Position numbers and translations under genes: made by a program. Shown here piece after piece: positions 12,491 through 24,300 of a stretch of 64,000 nucleotides of DNA (positions are counted from its first letter, which is position 1; the number at the start of each line of letters is the position of its first letter). The stretch comes from Euryodendron excelsum (lineage: Eukaryota; Streptophyta; Magnoliopsida; Ericales; Pentaphylacaceae), in assembly GCA_033060915.1 (NCBI GenBank), contig CM065394.1:30861001-30925000 (forward strand), written 5' to 3'. A model generated the notes under the pieces. That model ran no database searches and was not told the DNA's origin. It worked only from the letters and a program-made list of their open reading frames with translations.

Positions 12491-12840
12491 TTTAAAAAAT
12501 TTTAATCGACTAAACTTGTCCTTAGTTGCAAAGTTAGATCTCTCTAGTCGTACGAGTTTCATGTAGGATTTTCAAATAGCACTTTAAAAAATGTTAAGAA
12601 TTTATTTAATTTAGGTATCGCAAATTGATTTATTTTATTTTTATATATTATAGGGCTGGTAGATTCAATCTCGCTTAATCTCAGATAATTATAAACCTTA
12701 TTAACTAACTAGACTGGAGTTTCAGACGCGAGGGCTTCGTCCGAGGTTGATACATGGATTAACGTCACCATAACCAGCGATCATGCAACTTCTACAGAAG
12801 CGAGCGAGAATTACATGCACACAAACAGAAACAGAGAGAT

Positions 12841-15800
12841 ATGGAGGTTCAGAAACAACGTAGAACAGCCAAGAAGAGGACTCCTAAAGGGAAAATTGAT
12901 TCGGTTGTTATATTGTCCGATATTTCAGGTGGTAGGGTTCGGTTTTGTTATCCTTTTTTGGCATTGTTTTTTTTAAATCGTTTCTCGATCTTCTTCGATC
13001 AAGCTATACAATCCAAGCACTCTCTGTTTGTTGAAGAATTTGGTTGAGACATATGGTTTTTTTTTTGCAGTATTTTACCTTTGTTTAGTAACTGTGCGTA
13101 TGGAAGATGCTAATGCCCCATTAGCCGTAGTGGTACTCACTGGACTAGGGTTTGATACTTTATTTCTCTTTTTTCTTTATTTCCAAATGCTGGTACATAT
13201 TATTATTCTCATTTTGTTGATGGGTTATATAGGTTGTTCAATAGTTTTAATGGGGTTAGAAGCCAATTTTGACATGATATTTGTTGATATACTGGATAAA
13301 GTTCCAAATGCTGGCTTGTTTCAGTATTCTATTATTCATGAAATTAGGATTCGGTTGATGAACCATGTAACTTGGTTGTGTATATAATAAACTCTTCAAT
13401 CAATTGCAAATTTTACATTAACGCCATCTTGTGTTATTGTATGTATGTAGTGGGTTTAGAAGAATGCCAAAAAAGAAAGAAAATTGATAAAATTCACTGT
13501 GGATTTGAATGGATATATAGTCTTGTTTATTTAATTGTTTTTTTTTTTCTTGTTCTTTTAAAGGTGAAATTGTGAATTTTGGGATCTTGTGGTAGTTTTC
13601 CTGGTGATGGATGTATCATTGTTTTGAGAGAGCTCAAGAAGAAAAATCATACTAGTTTATCCCTGCCTTCTATGAAGAATTTCCTCCACTACCTGAAGTA
13701 CATTTGAAGGATGTATGTTAAGCTTGGGTTTGAGTCTGCGCAGATGCAAACTTAAACAACAAAGCTTAGCAATGATGAACTGAAAATCACTTGGGCTCTG
13801 TTTGTTTGAATGTGAAAGAGTTTTCCTTAAACTATTTTTCCTTTTTCTGGTGTTTGGTTGCATTTTAAGCTTCCTAAAACATTTTATTTGTAATTCATTT
13901 TTTCTTCGGAGTAAAACAACTTATCAATCAAACTTTAAGTTGTTTTATGAAATAATTTGAATGCCTTGATTGTCACTTTTGAGAGGAAAGGAAGTGAATG
14001 TTGCCCTACACCCGTTTATGTTATCCCTGACTACTTTCCAATACTGGTGACAATCTTCCCACGCTGTCGACCACTGTCAGGTACCAATCATATTCTTAAA
14101 CACTGAAGATTGGCAAGAGCTTCAAACTGGACATAGTTTCAAAACTTTCGTGGGGATGTTTTGGCTCACTCAAACTGATTATCATTGCTTGTTCAGTTTG
14201 AATGAGTTGTTGGTGGAAGTCATACTTCAATTCTCTGGTTTTGATTTGGTTTCCGATAGAAAATCTGAGGTTTTAATTTTTATAATATTCCTTTGTTTGA
14301 TTGTCTTGAAACTGTTTATACAATGTCTCACTAAATATTTTCTTTAATAATTTAGCTAAACACAGGAAAATAAGAGGAGAAACACTTTTTTACCTGTAGA
14401 ACTTTGCATTACATCAGAAAATGTTTTACGTTGAAACAAATGGAGCAGTAGTCTCGAAAATTTGGAACCCATTACCTAGTGCGGATTCTAATATTTGGAT
14501 TATGGGAGGAGTTCATTAGGTGTGGATTGCACCAAGCTTCTTTTTCAATATTCGATTTTTTTCTTCTTTCCTCCTAGGTCTTTTTAACCAAGCTTTTACA
14601 AGTTTTGAAATTTTTGGTTTCCTAATTCAAGTTAATTGACCTTCATATATTTTGATCAAATTATGGAAACTCATCTTGGTTGACTAGGAAAGGGTTGCTA
14701 GTTTGATAGTTGAGTTTGTTGTGTTATCACAGAAACTTGTGGAGATCAAATTGTGAAGCATTGGTCATATCACCCACACATTACTGTGTGTCCTCAGGCA
14801 AATCAGAAGAGAACAAATGTACAAGAAATTGAAGATAGGAGTGAGGGACTAATTTCTCTGTGTTTGTTTGGTGGCTTTCCACGTCGCCAACGATCAAAGA
14901 GGAGAGTTAACCACAAGAATGTAACCGAAGCTCAAAATGCTGGTATCTTCTACACTCAAATGTGCATGAAGCTCAAGTTGCAATAATTTGTCCTCTAACT
15001 TGATAGGGAGGATGAATACTGCCATTTATATGATGTTAGACATACTCTTCCATTGTTTGTAGTTTTTCTTCCTCTAATGTTGTATCATTTTGTCTAGACG
15101 TGTTTACATGCGTATTGTAAGAATAAGGGGCAATTATTCTTTACCCCCTTGTGTTTACTTTTTCCCTAAAAACACATTACCTTCTTGTAGTTTAGAATTT
15201 GGCACTTAACCCCCTTGTGATTTAGACTAAAGTGCAACCATCACATTTTCTGTCCAAGTTAAAGTAGGTGTGCCCCGTTATAATTTATGCCCTTAAATTT
15301 AAAATTGAATTTTTAAGACATTAAATTTAATTTCTCTTACAATTTTCCCTGTCTTCCTCTCCCACTGTCTTGCTCCCCTTCAACCATCATCCAACTCCGT
15401 GGAAGCAATCTCTCTTTCTCTCACACATACAAACATAAGTCACAAAACAAATGACCTTGGTCGTCCAGAGCTATCACCATCTCTTATCTAAACCCATCTT
15501 TGCTACTAACCCGAACCCCCAACCGGCACCCATATTTGCTACTACTCAACTGTTTGTATCATCACCACTGCACCATCACTTTCGCACGCCACCACCATTC
15601 TCTATGAAGCTCGAAGTACCCTGTTCAAAGATCGACCCAAATTGTTGCAATGGTGGTTTGTTGAAGAGTGTTACTTACCTGGCTCTTGCGAAGAGGAAGA
15701 GCTTGCAATTGCCTACAATTCCTTGCAAAATTCTGCTTCCCGGCACTGGAATCCATCAAGCTTCATGATTGCATTTAGCTAATATTTGTGGAACAGGGCT

Positions 15801-15853
15801 TACTTTCAGGTTGGTCTCTAGGTGATATATATACATATATATGAAAGAAAGAA

Positions 15854-15891
<38 letters not shown>

Positions 15892-18223
15892 GAGGGGGTT
15901 GTTGGGGAATTTGTTTGTGTGATTGTGGAGAGTGGTGGGGGAGGCCATGTGGAGTGGTGGTTGCACGATGGTGGTGGCCATGGGTGTTTTTGGGTGGCTG
16001 GTAGTGGCACGGTGGTGGTGGCCATTGGATGGGTGTTTTGGGCAACCATAGGTAGTGGTGGTGACAATGGGCTGGGTTTGTGATTCTGGTTGGGTTGTAT
16101 GTAGATGATAATTGAGTAATACATATAGCATATGTACATATATAAATAAAAGGGAGATAAATATGGTTTTGTGATGGTTAACACCGGTGGCAGCAACATG
16201 GGTTTCTATATGGGCAACCATGGGTGGTGTAAGGAGGAAGAGAGTGAGAGAGAGGGAAGTGATATAGAGGCTACAGAGCAAAAGTGAAGAGAAAGATGAT
16301 GGTGGTGGTTTGGGGAGGTGATGGGTGGTAGAAAGGGAGAGGAAGAATAGATAAATTAGAGAAAATAGTAGGGATAGTTTAGACATTTTTCAACAACCAG
16401 TAAACTCATTGACGGTTTTACTTTTGTCTAAACTACGAGGGGTTAAATCTCGAGTTTTTAAACCACAAGAAGCTAATGTGTTTTTGGGGCTAGCCATAGG
16501 CAGCAAAGTGTAATTTCTCCTATGAAGAAAAGAGAATTGAGAAAAGAGAAAATAGAGAGGAAAACTTATTTGAGCGTGACTTTGCATGAAATTAAAATTC
16601 CTATTATCATACAATCTATGTAAGATTGTGACTTTTCAATAACTTCCCATGGGGCCTTTTGGTCATCAAACTTGTCAAATTATATTTGGAGGGGGTGGGA
16701 AAAGTATAGGAAATCAGATGTCCTTCCGATTGGCCTATTCTTCATTTGAGAGATGTATCTACGCTGGGGTAGGATTTATGTGGCTTGTATTAGCATTCCA
16801 AGTTCATGAAGTCTGCTGATGAATATTTTGTGTAGTTTTTTCAAATCCAGTATAATTCATGTTTGATAGTCATTTATATAGTCAAATTTTTTATGGTGAG
16901 CCTGTTGTGCTATGATAGACTTTCATGGAGACCAAATTACGAAAAACATTGCAAGTCAGCCACGCTTTCCGGCACGTCAGTGTGCACGTCAAAAGAGAAA
17001 ACATAGACGAAAGGATGAAGAGACAAGTGAACCTGAAGTAGTGTATCCATCTTTAGGTCGTGAACGATTAAAGAGAAGAGTTTACTTTGAGAATGGAATC
17101 ACGCCACGGCAGGGAATGTTGGACACCAATATGTTTGAATGCTATTTGGAGTAAGCTTCGGGTTTAGATTGCTTGATATGGAGGAAGCACCTTTTTTATT
17201 GTCTCATTTCCTTTTCATTTTTCTAACAAATGTTTTTGCATTGCATAGGAATTTATGGAGGAGCTTTTTGGATGAGAAGAGGAATTCATTTACATATCTT
17301 GATTGCTTGTGGTTTTCCTTGTACATGAAAGAATCTTCCAAAGCAAATGTATTGAATTGGGTTAAGAAGAAACATATTTTCTCGAAAAAATATGTCTTTG
17401 TTCCCATTGTACAGTGGTAGGTATTTGTTCTTAATTAATCATCTCATGTAACATAAGCTCCATCCTTGTCAATCCGTGGATTTTGAGAAGTGACACCATT
17501 TTCCTAGGTGTCATTGGAGTCTCCTAATCTTTTGTCACTTTGGTGAAAGTCTGCAGTCAAAAAGCAGAACTCCATGCATGTTGTTGTTGGACTCACTTGG
17601 GATGACAAACCCAAATCGGCTTGAACCTGGGATAAGGAAGTATGCTTATGACCTGCCATCTTTTATCATTGCAGTTGGCAATATGAGTGCTAAATATACT
17701 GTTGCTTTTTTGCCAGGCTGCATGTTTGTTTACATATTTTCTGTGTCTGGTTTTATTTTTTCCTTCTCAGGTTTGTGCTGGACATATACAAATCAGAGGC
17801 AAGGCCAGAGAACAAAGAGCAGATTTATCGAATTCCTTTTAAGGTTCCTAAGGTAATATTCTTCTCTCATTGCCCCCTGACGTCTTTTTTCATGAGTGCC
17901 AAGTCATATGGCTCAAACAAAATTCCAGGTGCCGCAGCAGAGAAATGATGTGGAGTGCGGCAAGTTTGTTCTTTACTATATAAACCTATTCATTGAGAGT
18001 GCTCCTGAAAATTTTAGCATATCTGACGGCTACCCTTATTTTGTAAGTTACATTGTTCCATAACCTCATTCCATTTTTCTCAACAAAGCAAGAGTATCTT
18101 TGAATGATGGAGTTCCTTTTTTTTCCTCCCCTCGGTGGTGTTACATCGTAGATGAAAGAGGACTGGTTTACTCCTGACGGTTTGGAGCACTTCTGCAAGA
18201 GACTTGATTCATGTTGTCAGTAA
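12841..18223 (+). CDS. ULP1-like cysteine protease (peptidase family C48), SUMO-protease family
   Basis: Exons by splice signals and phase: 12841-12928, 14733-14942 (optional), 16919-17150, 17249-17416, 17508-17639, 17771-17852, 17929-18042, 18152-18223. The product is 365 aa, or 295 aa if exon 2 is skipped; both keep frame. The N-terminus is basic (QKQRRTAKKRTPKGK), as in a nuclear signal. The C48 domain begins in exon 4 (YLDCLWFSLY). The catalytic His is in VQWCHWSLL (His165 in the short form), the Asp in MLLLDSLG (Asp191), and the Gln and Cys in PQQRNDVECGKF (Gln238, Cys244). The triad and oxyanion Gln are therefore all present. C48 enzymes cleave precursors or conjugates of SUMO-like modifiers. 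The substrate is not readable from the sequence. The exact donor of exon 1 (12928 or a few bases on) and the start codon are the least certain points. Confidence 0.85.
14733..14942 (+). other. Duplicated, probably alternative or relic exon of the C48 protease gene
   Basis: This segment resembles exon 3 (16919-17150) from the preceding intron end (ttgttgtgttatcacag against ctgttgtgctatgatag) through GDQIVKHW / GDQITKNI to SKRRVNHKN / LKRRVYFEN. Both start in phase 1. Similarity continues past 14942 to about 14985, but the donor that ends exon 3 (gtaagc) has no counterpart. A substitute donor at 14943 (gtatct) keeps the frame into exon 3. It could be included, skipped or dead; RNA data would decide. 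Confidence 0.6.
15118..16529. mobile_element. Nonautonomous Mutator-like DNA element in an intron of the C48 protease gene
   Basis: The element is about 15127-16520 (1.39 kb). Its ends are long terminal inverted repeats: the left end (ggggcaattattctttaccc, then ccctaaaaacacattaccttcttgtag) matches the reverse complement of the right end (ggagaaattacactttgctg, then ccccaaaaacacattagcttcttgtgg) over roughly 130 bp. Flanking 9-mers TAAGAATAA (15118-15126) and TATGAAGAA (16521-16529) agree at 7 of 9 positions, as a worn 9-bp target duplication would. No transposase frame is visible. Proline/glycine-rich reading frames over the G tract are artefacts. A stretch at 15660-15780 reads open (EECYLPGSCEEEELAIAY...) and might be captured host sequence. 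Confidence 0.75.
15854..15890 (+). repeat. 37-base poly-G tract
   Basis: An uninterrupted run of 37 G lies inside the Mutator-like element. It is a potential G-quadruplex. Its exact length is likely to be unreliable in any assembly. Confidence 0.95.
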
Positions 18224-18615
18224 ATTCCGGGCAGATGCTCAAATACATACGTTTTATGCACAGAACCACATTCAGTTGTATGAGTTAATGTAAAGGAATC
18301 ACAGGAGCATTTTCTTCTGTAGGCTAGAAGTTAGGTGACATGTGGAGTAAATAGATGGTGTGTTCTTCCGAATCTTCCGAAGGCTGTATTTTCCATTTGA
18401 ATTTGAATGACAATATTTGAAATCCTTGAAATATTGCAGTAGACTTATAGCTGAATTGCATGTACTATTCTTTGTTAATATTGTCTATTATTTCTACAGG
18501 GCTTGGTCATGTGGTGATCTTGCGCTGTTCACTTAATTCTCTGAGGACCAACTAGATCGATGGGGACATGCTTCTCTTGCATGTACTTCAGTTTGAACTT
18601 GTGTTTTGCTAATAT

Positions 18616-18815
18616 CCTGTTTGGAACTTGGGGAGGGGAGGGGAGGGAAGGGGAAGGGAAGGAAAGAAGGGAAAGAGAAAAAAAAGGAAAGTCATTTTCC
18701 CTTCCGTGTTTGAAGGAAAGAAAAGAGAGAAAGAGAGAGTGCATGTTTTTTCTTCTCATTTTTCCCTTCCCTTTCTCTCTTTTTTCCTTCCCTTTCTCTC
18801 CTAATCAAACAAGGA
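18616..18815. mobile_element. Purine-arm/pyrimidine-arm foldback, MITE-like
   Basis: A G/A-rich left arm (ctgtttggaacttggggagg...) is followed by a C/T-rich right arm (...ccttccctttctctcctaatcaaacaag), making a long imperfect hairpin. The 'tgtttggaactt' start is shared with foldbacks at 34985-35127 and, in degenerate form, 48353-48621. It lies downstream of the C48 gene and has no coding capacity. Confidence 0.45.
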
Positions 18816-19739
18816 AGAGAAATGGCTTTTCAATATCCTCCAACGCAGAAGTTCAGTGTGGTCCAGGCCCAGATCCCCGATGGACCAGCGTCCATGTTGT
18901 TTTTTGATCCCCCAATGTGCCACGGTACTGACTTGTCTTCCAAAATTATGTAAAAAATTTGTTGAAATTGTTTGCATAATTGGGTTTAAAATAATATAAA
19001 CACAGAGATTTGGGTTTGAGTTTTTTTTGAAAAATATATTATAGCAAGAGCATGAAATAAATAAGTTAAGACTTAGTATAATTTGGGGAGGCTCGTACAA
19101 CATTTGCTACCACCATTAACTTTATCTATTTTGCGAGATGAGATAAGGGAATAAAGAGTTATAGAACATTAAAATTTAAGATTACAAATCTGACAGAATA
19201 ATTTGGTAATTTGACTTTCAATTTCTAATTATTGAATTAGTTATTATCCCTATCCGTGGGAATTTTGTAGCAGCAAGAGCTCTTCTGATCAGTTTTCAAG
19301 ACTCGGCTAATGGTTTTGCTTGATGTATCCTTTCTAGCGTTGAATATTACTCTAAAGTTTGGAGGAAAGAAAAAATTACTTCTTCTGAGTTACTTTTAGG
19401 CAGTCTAATACAGAATAAGCCCATACACAGGTTTATGACTTGTTAGTTTTGAAGTTAATATTGCTATAAAAGTAGTTTTCAATTTATTTCAGTGTCTCAT
19501 GTAAGCATTTTTAAATAAAACTCTATTAACAGTTTAGCACTATCTATCCTGTATATATTTTTTTTTCCATGCAGAAATACCTGTCTTGTTTGAGCAAAAT
19601 ACAAGATAGAAATTGTTGTTATTAATGACACTTTATCTGAAAAGACTATTAACAATGGCGTTATACATGAGGTGCTTAATTAAGTTGCTTAATTAAGTTC
19701 AAAATCTCTGATATCAGAATAAAGTGAAAAATATGCCCT
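18816..19739. other. Intergenic DNA between the C48 protease and eEF1B genes
   Basis: AT-rich sequence with no gene, RNA or clear repeat recognised. Confidence 0.5.
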
Positions 19740-20285
19740 TGTTAAAATGTTACAAACAAGCCGAGTCAAGCGCCGTAATATGTTATTTAAGCTTGATTTG
19801 ATAATTTTAATGAGCTTCAAAATATGTTTAAATTTAGCTTGTTTAACTTTCAAGTTGAGCTCAAACGAGCTTTAATTGAGCCCAGCTTAACCTAAGCTTA
19901 ACAAATTTTTGAGACTTCAATTCTGTTCAAGCTTGACTTTTTTACATAATGAGCCGATCTTAATCGATTTTTAAAGAGCCGAACACAAGTAACTTGATTC
20001 TTTATAGCCCTACCTAGGGCTGTAAATGAGCTGAGTAGTGGGTTGTTCAAACTTGATTTAAAAATCTTAACGAGCTTGAAAATGTATTTAAACTTGACTT
20101 GTTTAACTTTCAAGTCAAACTCAAACGAGTTTTAATCAAACTGAGCTTGAGGAATTTGAATTTTTTAAATATATATAGCCTTATCAAGTTTAGTTAACGA
20201 GTTTTAAAATGTGTTCAAATTTAGTTTGTTTATATAACAAACCAATTTCGATGAGTAGCTTGATTCGTTTTATAGCTCTAGTCTT
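19740..20285 (+). repeat. Two tandem copies of a dispersed 'gctgtaaa(c/t)gag' repeat
   Basis: Two direct copies of about 270-285 bp start near 19746 and 20029. Shared blocks include 'ttaacgagctt', 'tttaaacttgacttgtttaa', 'ctttcaag', 'gagctcaaacgag' and a trailing 'gtttatataacaa' type motif. A diverged third copy lies at 24042-24300. This is a widespread noncoding plant repeat type. No target duplication is visible. Confidence 0.6.
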
Positions 20286-20318
20286 ACTTCTCAAGTAAAT
20301 ATATTGGTCCATTGTCTT

Positions 20319-20547
20319 AGGATTTATTTGGTAGAGCTTTTTGGTCTAGTTTTTTCTTAGCTTATAAGTAAAAAAGTCAATTTTTTGAGTTTTTAACCTT
20401 TTATTTTTTATTTTTTTTACTTATATTTAGATTATAAAAGCAAATAAAATAAAAAAATAAAAAAATTATAACTTTTTTACTTATAAACTAAAAAAGTAAA
20501 GCAAAAAAAGCTAAAAAAAAAAAGTGTATACTAAACAAACGCAGCCT
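20319..20547. mobile_element. AT-rich foldback MITE upstream of the eEF1B gene
   Basis: The left half (gtagagctttttggtctag, then cttataagtaaaaaag) is the imperfect reverse complement of the right half (acttataaactaaaaaagta, then aaaaaagctaaaa). The ends are 'ggatttatttggtag' and 'actaaacaaacgcagcc'. It lies about 100 bp upstream of the likely transcribed region of the next gene. Confidence 0.5.
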
Positions 20548-20639
20548 TAGCTGTGATATCCGACTCCGAATATGTATGGAGCATTGGATCATCCCCGATT
20601 CCATAGTACCGTACTCTAAAAGCCTTCACTTGTGCTAGA

Positions 20640-20718
20640 AAGCAGAGAACTTGGAAGAAGTAGAAACCCTAGAGCTCTCGACCCTCTTCCAGAGACGAAA
20701 CAGGTAGCTCCATCGCCG
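20640..20718 (+). promoter_or_regulatory. 5' untranslated exon of the eEF1B gene
   Basis: A pyrimidine-rich leader with 'aaaccctag' and 'ctctcgaccctcttcc' ends at 'catcgccg' before a consensus donor gtaagt at 20719. The matching acceptor 'atatggttgcag' ends at 21462, 25 bp before the start codon. A leader intron is common in plant translation-factor genes. The transcription start is not defined by the sequence. Confidence 0.6.
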
Positions 20719-21487
20719 GTAAGTTCCTCCCGCTCAGATCAATCTCTAGACAGTAGATTTTTGCAAGTCATTTGATGCCTTGGTATTTTCGATGGATTAA
20801 TATTCTTCGGGACTCTCTTATTACAATGCATAGTCTAGAGATAGACTAACGAATAGTCATATCTCTGCTTTTTAGCATTATAAATTCGTTAAAAGAGGTT
20901 GGGCTGAGATGATAGGAGAGAAAGAGTCGGTGGCTTTCAAGCTAAACAATCGATCTGAGTAACAAAAATATTACATACAAAATTATTCTGAGAAGTTGTA
21001 TCAGTGTATATCATTTTGCTGAATATAATCCCAACTTTTGGCCGATCAATGGCCTGTATGGACACCGTTCGGGTTGAATCTAATACATGGTAAATACAAG
21101 TTCTGTATTGTACTCTTAGATAAGGTTTGATATGTCCGGAACTGGAAGGACAGGTGTTTCCAACATCCAAAATAGAATTCTAGGCATGGGCTTATATTTC
21201 ATTAGTCATACTTGAAGCAATTGTGATGTTTGGTGGATTCTAATTTTATCATACAAAAGTGTAGAGTGTCTCTGAGATCAGAATTTGTGTTGTGGGTCTG
21301 TTATTTTGTCAGTCATAACACCAATTCGCAGGGTTTAAAACTGTTTGAAATTTTGAATTATGACAATTTGTTAATCATATTTTAATTTCTCTTATTGTGT
21401 CTTACAACTGGGCCTCTGGGTAGAAAGTAAAAACTTATATCTGCTTTCTTATATGGTTGCAGAAACAAACCACATCATTATCTAGCA

Positions 21488-23456
21488 ATGGCGGTCACAT
21501 TCTTCAATATCAACTCGCAATCTGGTCTCAAGAAGCTCGATGAGTACCTCCTAACACGGAGTTACATCACAGGGTGAGTTTCGTGCTGTTACAGTGACAA
21601 GTTGTGTCTGCATCAGAGATATTAACAATATTTGTTTGTTTATTTATTTTTGCTGTGAGCATTAATCTTTGAGTTGTGTCTTTATTTTTCTTTTTATTCC
21701 ACCTCTCAGGTACCAAGCCTCAAAGGATGATATCACTGTGCACGCAGCTTGTTCAAAGCCTCCATCATCTGAATATGTGAATGTGTCTCGGTGGTACAAC
21801 CACATTGAAGCCCTTCTGAGGATTTCGTAAGTTCTTACTAATTATTTGGTGCTATTATTATTTGAGTATGTTTGGAGGTGCAATTGCTTGGATGCACAAT
21901 TAAGTTTTAAGTGAATACTTACATTTCCTTTTTAATGCCATGTTCTATGTGCTGGTCATCAAATTATCAACTTCTGTTCTTCAGTGGCGTTTCTGGGAAA
22001 GGTTGCGGTGTCACCATAGAGGGATCTGCTCCAGTCCTTGAGGAGGCTGTTGCAACTCCTCCTGCTGCAGATACAAAGGCAAGTTTATATCTGCTTGCCT
22101 GTCGTAAATTTGTTTCGACTTCTCTGATTTTAGTGCTTTTTTGGGTTGGGCAGTAGAGTTTTTGTTAATTTCTTGATTGCAAACTCTTTCGTTGAGCCAT
22201 TTTTTGATCACCCGGGTGTCATGATATCTAGAAGCCAGGACTGCTTAAAACTTCTAAATAACTAGAGTTTTTTTTCCTTTTCTTTTTTGAAAATTTACTT
22301 ATAATGTTTTTTAAGATGCTTATTGGTTTTGTTCAAACGTGAGTATCTTGTTCATCAATATGAAATGGTTGTTTCAGGCTTCAGCTGCTGAGGATGATGA
22401 TGATGATGATGTGGATTTGTTTGGTGAAGAGACTGAAGAGGAAAAGAAGGCTGCTGAAGAACGTGCAGCGGCCGTGAAGGCATCTGGGAAAAAGAAAGAG
22501 TGTGAGTTTTTCTCTGTTATATATTATACATAAGAGGGCACGGTTTCTTTTTATTGTTATCAGGCAGAAGAGTGGAATTATTTGCTTTGACAGTATCATT
22601 GACATGTGTATGACTATATAATTGATGACATTCTGTTTTGACTTGACCTGAGAAGTGGGTTAGTACTTAGTAGTGTGAACTGTGAACCCTTGTTCCTCTG
22701 GCTAGGAGACTTTGAACGGGAATACCTGGCATAGCTATGTATCCATGCGATCCCGATGCTTATCACTTTCTATAAGTTGCCTCAACGCTAAGTGTGGGGC
22801 CCGCTAGACATGCCGGGTTATATGTTTCTAGCAGTTTTAGGTCGTTTTGTTCTACACCGGTTCCTGATTTTAACAAGTAAATATGTTTTTGTTGGGATTC
22901 TATTTACAGCTGGAAAGTCGTCAGTTCTCATGGATGTGAAGCCATGGGATGACGAGACTGACATGCAAAAGCTTGAGGAGGCTGTTAGAAGCGTCCAGAT
23001 GGAAGGATTGTTTTGGGGAGCTTGTATGTTTCTCTTCCTGATATTGAAAGGACATTTTATTCGAGCAAATGGAACATTAGATGTGTTCTTGAATCCTATA
23101 TCAATCCATTTAATTTTGAAGTTAGTATTTCTGAAATAACTGATGAGCATGTGGTGTTGCAGCCAAACTTGTGCCTGTTGGATATGGTATTAAGAAACTG
23201 CAGATTATGCTTAGCATCGTGGATGACTTAGTGTCCGTTGACACTCTCATTGAGGATTACCTCACAGCTGAACCAGTGAATGAGTATGTCCAGAGTTGTG
23301 ATATTGTTGCCTTCAATAAAATATGTAAGTTTAATGTAACACTGTTTCTTGTATCTGGATATTTTATGCCATATTTGTTTGCTGAATGACAAATCTACAT
23401 CTTTCGGGCATATGTAATTCTCAGCTTTCTTATTATCAAACGACTATTGTGCAGAA
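21488..23456 (+). CDS. EF1B: Elongation factor 1B guanine-exchange subunit (eEF1B beta/delta type)
   Basis: Exons: 21488-21573, 21710-21826, 21985-22078, 22378-22501, 22910-23023, 23163-23324, 23455-23456; 232 aa. The N-terminal GST-C-like part begins [13 protein letters not shown]. An acidic linker ([14 protein letters not shown]) and a Lys-rich stretch follow. The C-terminal exchange domain has [35 protein letters not shown] and ends CDIVAFNKI. This domain reloads eEF1A with GTP during translation. Length and motifs fit the plant beta and delta paralogues equally; I do not separate them. Intron 3 (22079-22377) starts with GC (AAG then GCAAGT). The last codon base T at 23324 joins AA at 23455-23456 to make the TAA stop, so the stop exists only after splicing. 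The 3' UTR runs from 23457 to roughly 23700. Confidence 0.95.
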
Positions 23457-23700
23457 TTTCGAGAATCTGTTCGGCTTCTTGGGAATGGATGCAGGAGAGG
23501 TTTCGCTGCTAAATTATGCTATTTTGCTATCTGTCTACTTTTTCCATCGATTAAAAAGTGTCATCTGGATTTTATCATGAATGCAATGGATGAGTTTAAA
23601 ATAGTTGTAATGTCGCATTGGCTTCTTATTCTTCAGTTGTATTTGTAATGAGGAATCAGACTAGTTAATAGCAGCCTGAGTGATGTCTTTCTAGTCAATA

Positions 23701-24041
23701 AACAATAATCGTCAACGGTCTTGCTCTGCGTCAATTTATTTTTGGGCTCATTTTTTCAGTTCTCTGAAAAAAGCAAGAGGAGCTTAGTTCGTAATTTTGA
23801 TGAAGCTGCATTTTCTTCTTTCCAATGGGTTATTTGTAATGGCTTTCTTTATATCACTCTGGTTTCTTATACGGTTTCTTTTTTTGAGCAGTCAAGACAG
23901 GGAGTAGCAGGATGTTCCTGCACTTCCAGATCCCTTGCCTTTTGATTTTTGCTGTACACTGCAAACTAATAATCCTATCATAAGATAGTTTTTGGGCACA
24001 GTGCAGAACTGAAGGTGCTTCTCTTCAATTGCTTGCCAAGG
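23701..24041. other. Region downstream of the eEF1B gene
   Basis: No gene recognised. T-rich stretches around 23880 could belong to an extended 3' UTR or to intergenic DNA. Confidence 0.4.
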
Positions 24042-24300
24042 CTGTAAATTAGTTGACCCATTGGTCAAGCTTGGTACGATAACGAGTGTTCTAGTAGCTT
24101 GAATATTTTGATATATAATTTTATCCACTCGTGTTTAAGTTGAACTTAAAAAATTAACAAATTTGAGTGTATTGAAGCTTGGTTAGTTTATCTAATGAGT
24201 TTGTTTATATAATAAGTCAGATTTTGAATGAGTTTTTGGATGAGCTAAACATGAGTTGGATCAAATAGTTTAGTTCGATTTACTGGTCTATATAGAAATC
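24042..24300 (+). repeat. Diverged third copy of the 'gctgtaaa' dispersed repeat
   Basis: It starts 'gctgtaaattagttga' and carries 'agcttggttagtttat', 'gagtttgtttatataata' and 'agttcgattta', in the same order as the copies at 19740-20285. Noncoding. Confidence 0.5.

Noticed and set aside
13028..13575. Hydrophobic ORFs downstream of exon 1 of the C48 gene
   Set aside because: They lie in the first intron, are T-rich, and match no membrane protein. The hydrophobicity comes from T-rich codons.
15756..16386. Overlapping Pro-rich and Gly-rich ORFs over the Mutator-like element
   Set aside because: They are generated by the 37-G tract and (GGT)n-like sequence inside a transposable element.
22339..23389. 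Extended single-exon ORFs around the eEF1B exons
   Set aside because: They are exons read into introns; splice sites and family conservation define the true exons.
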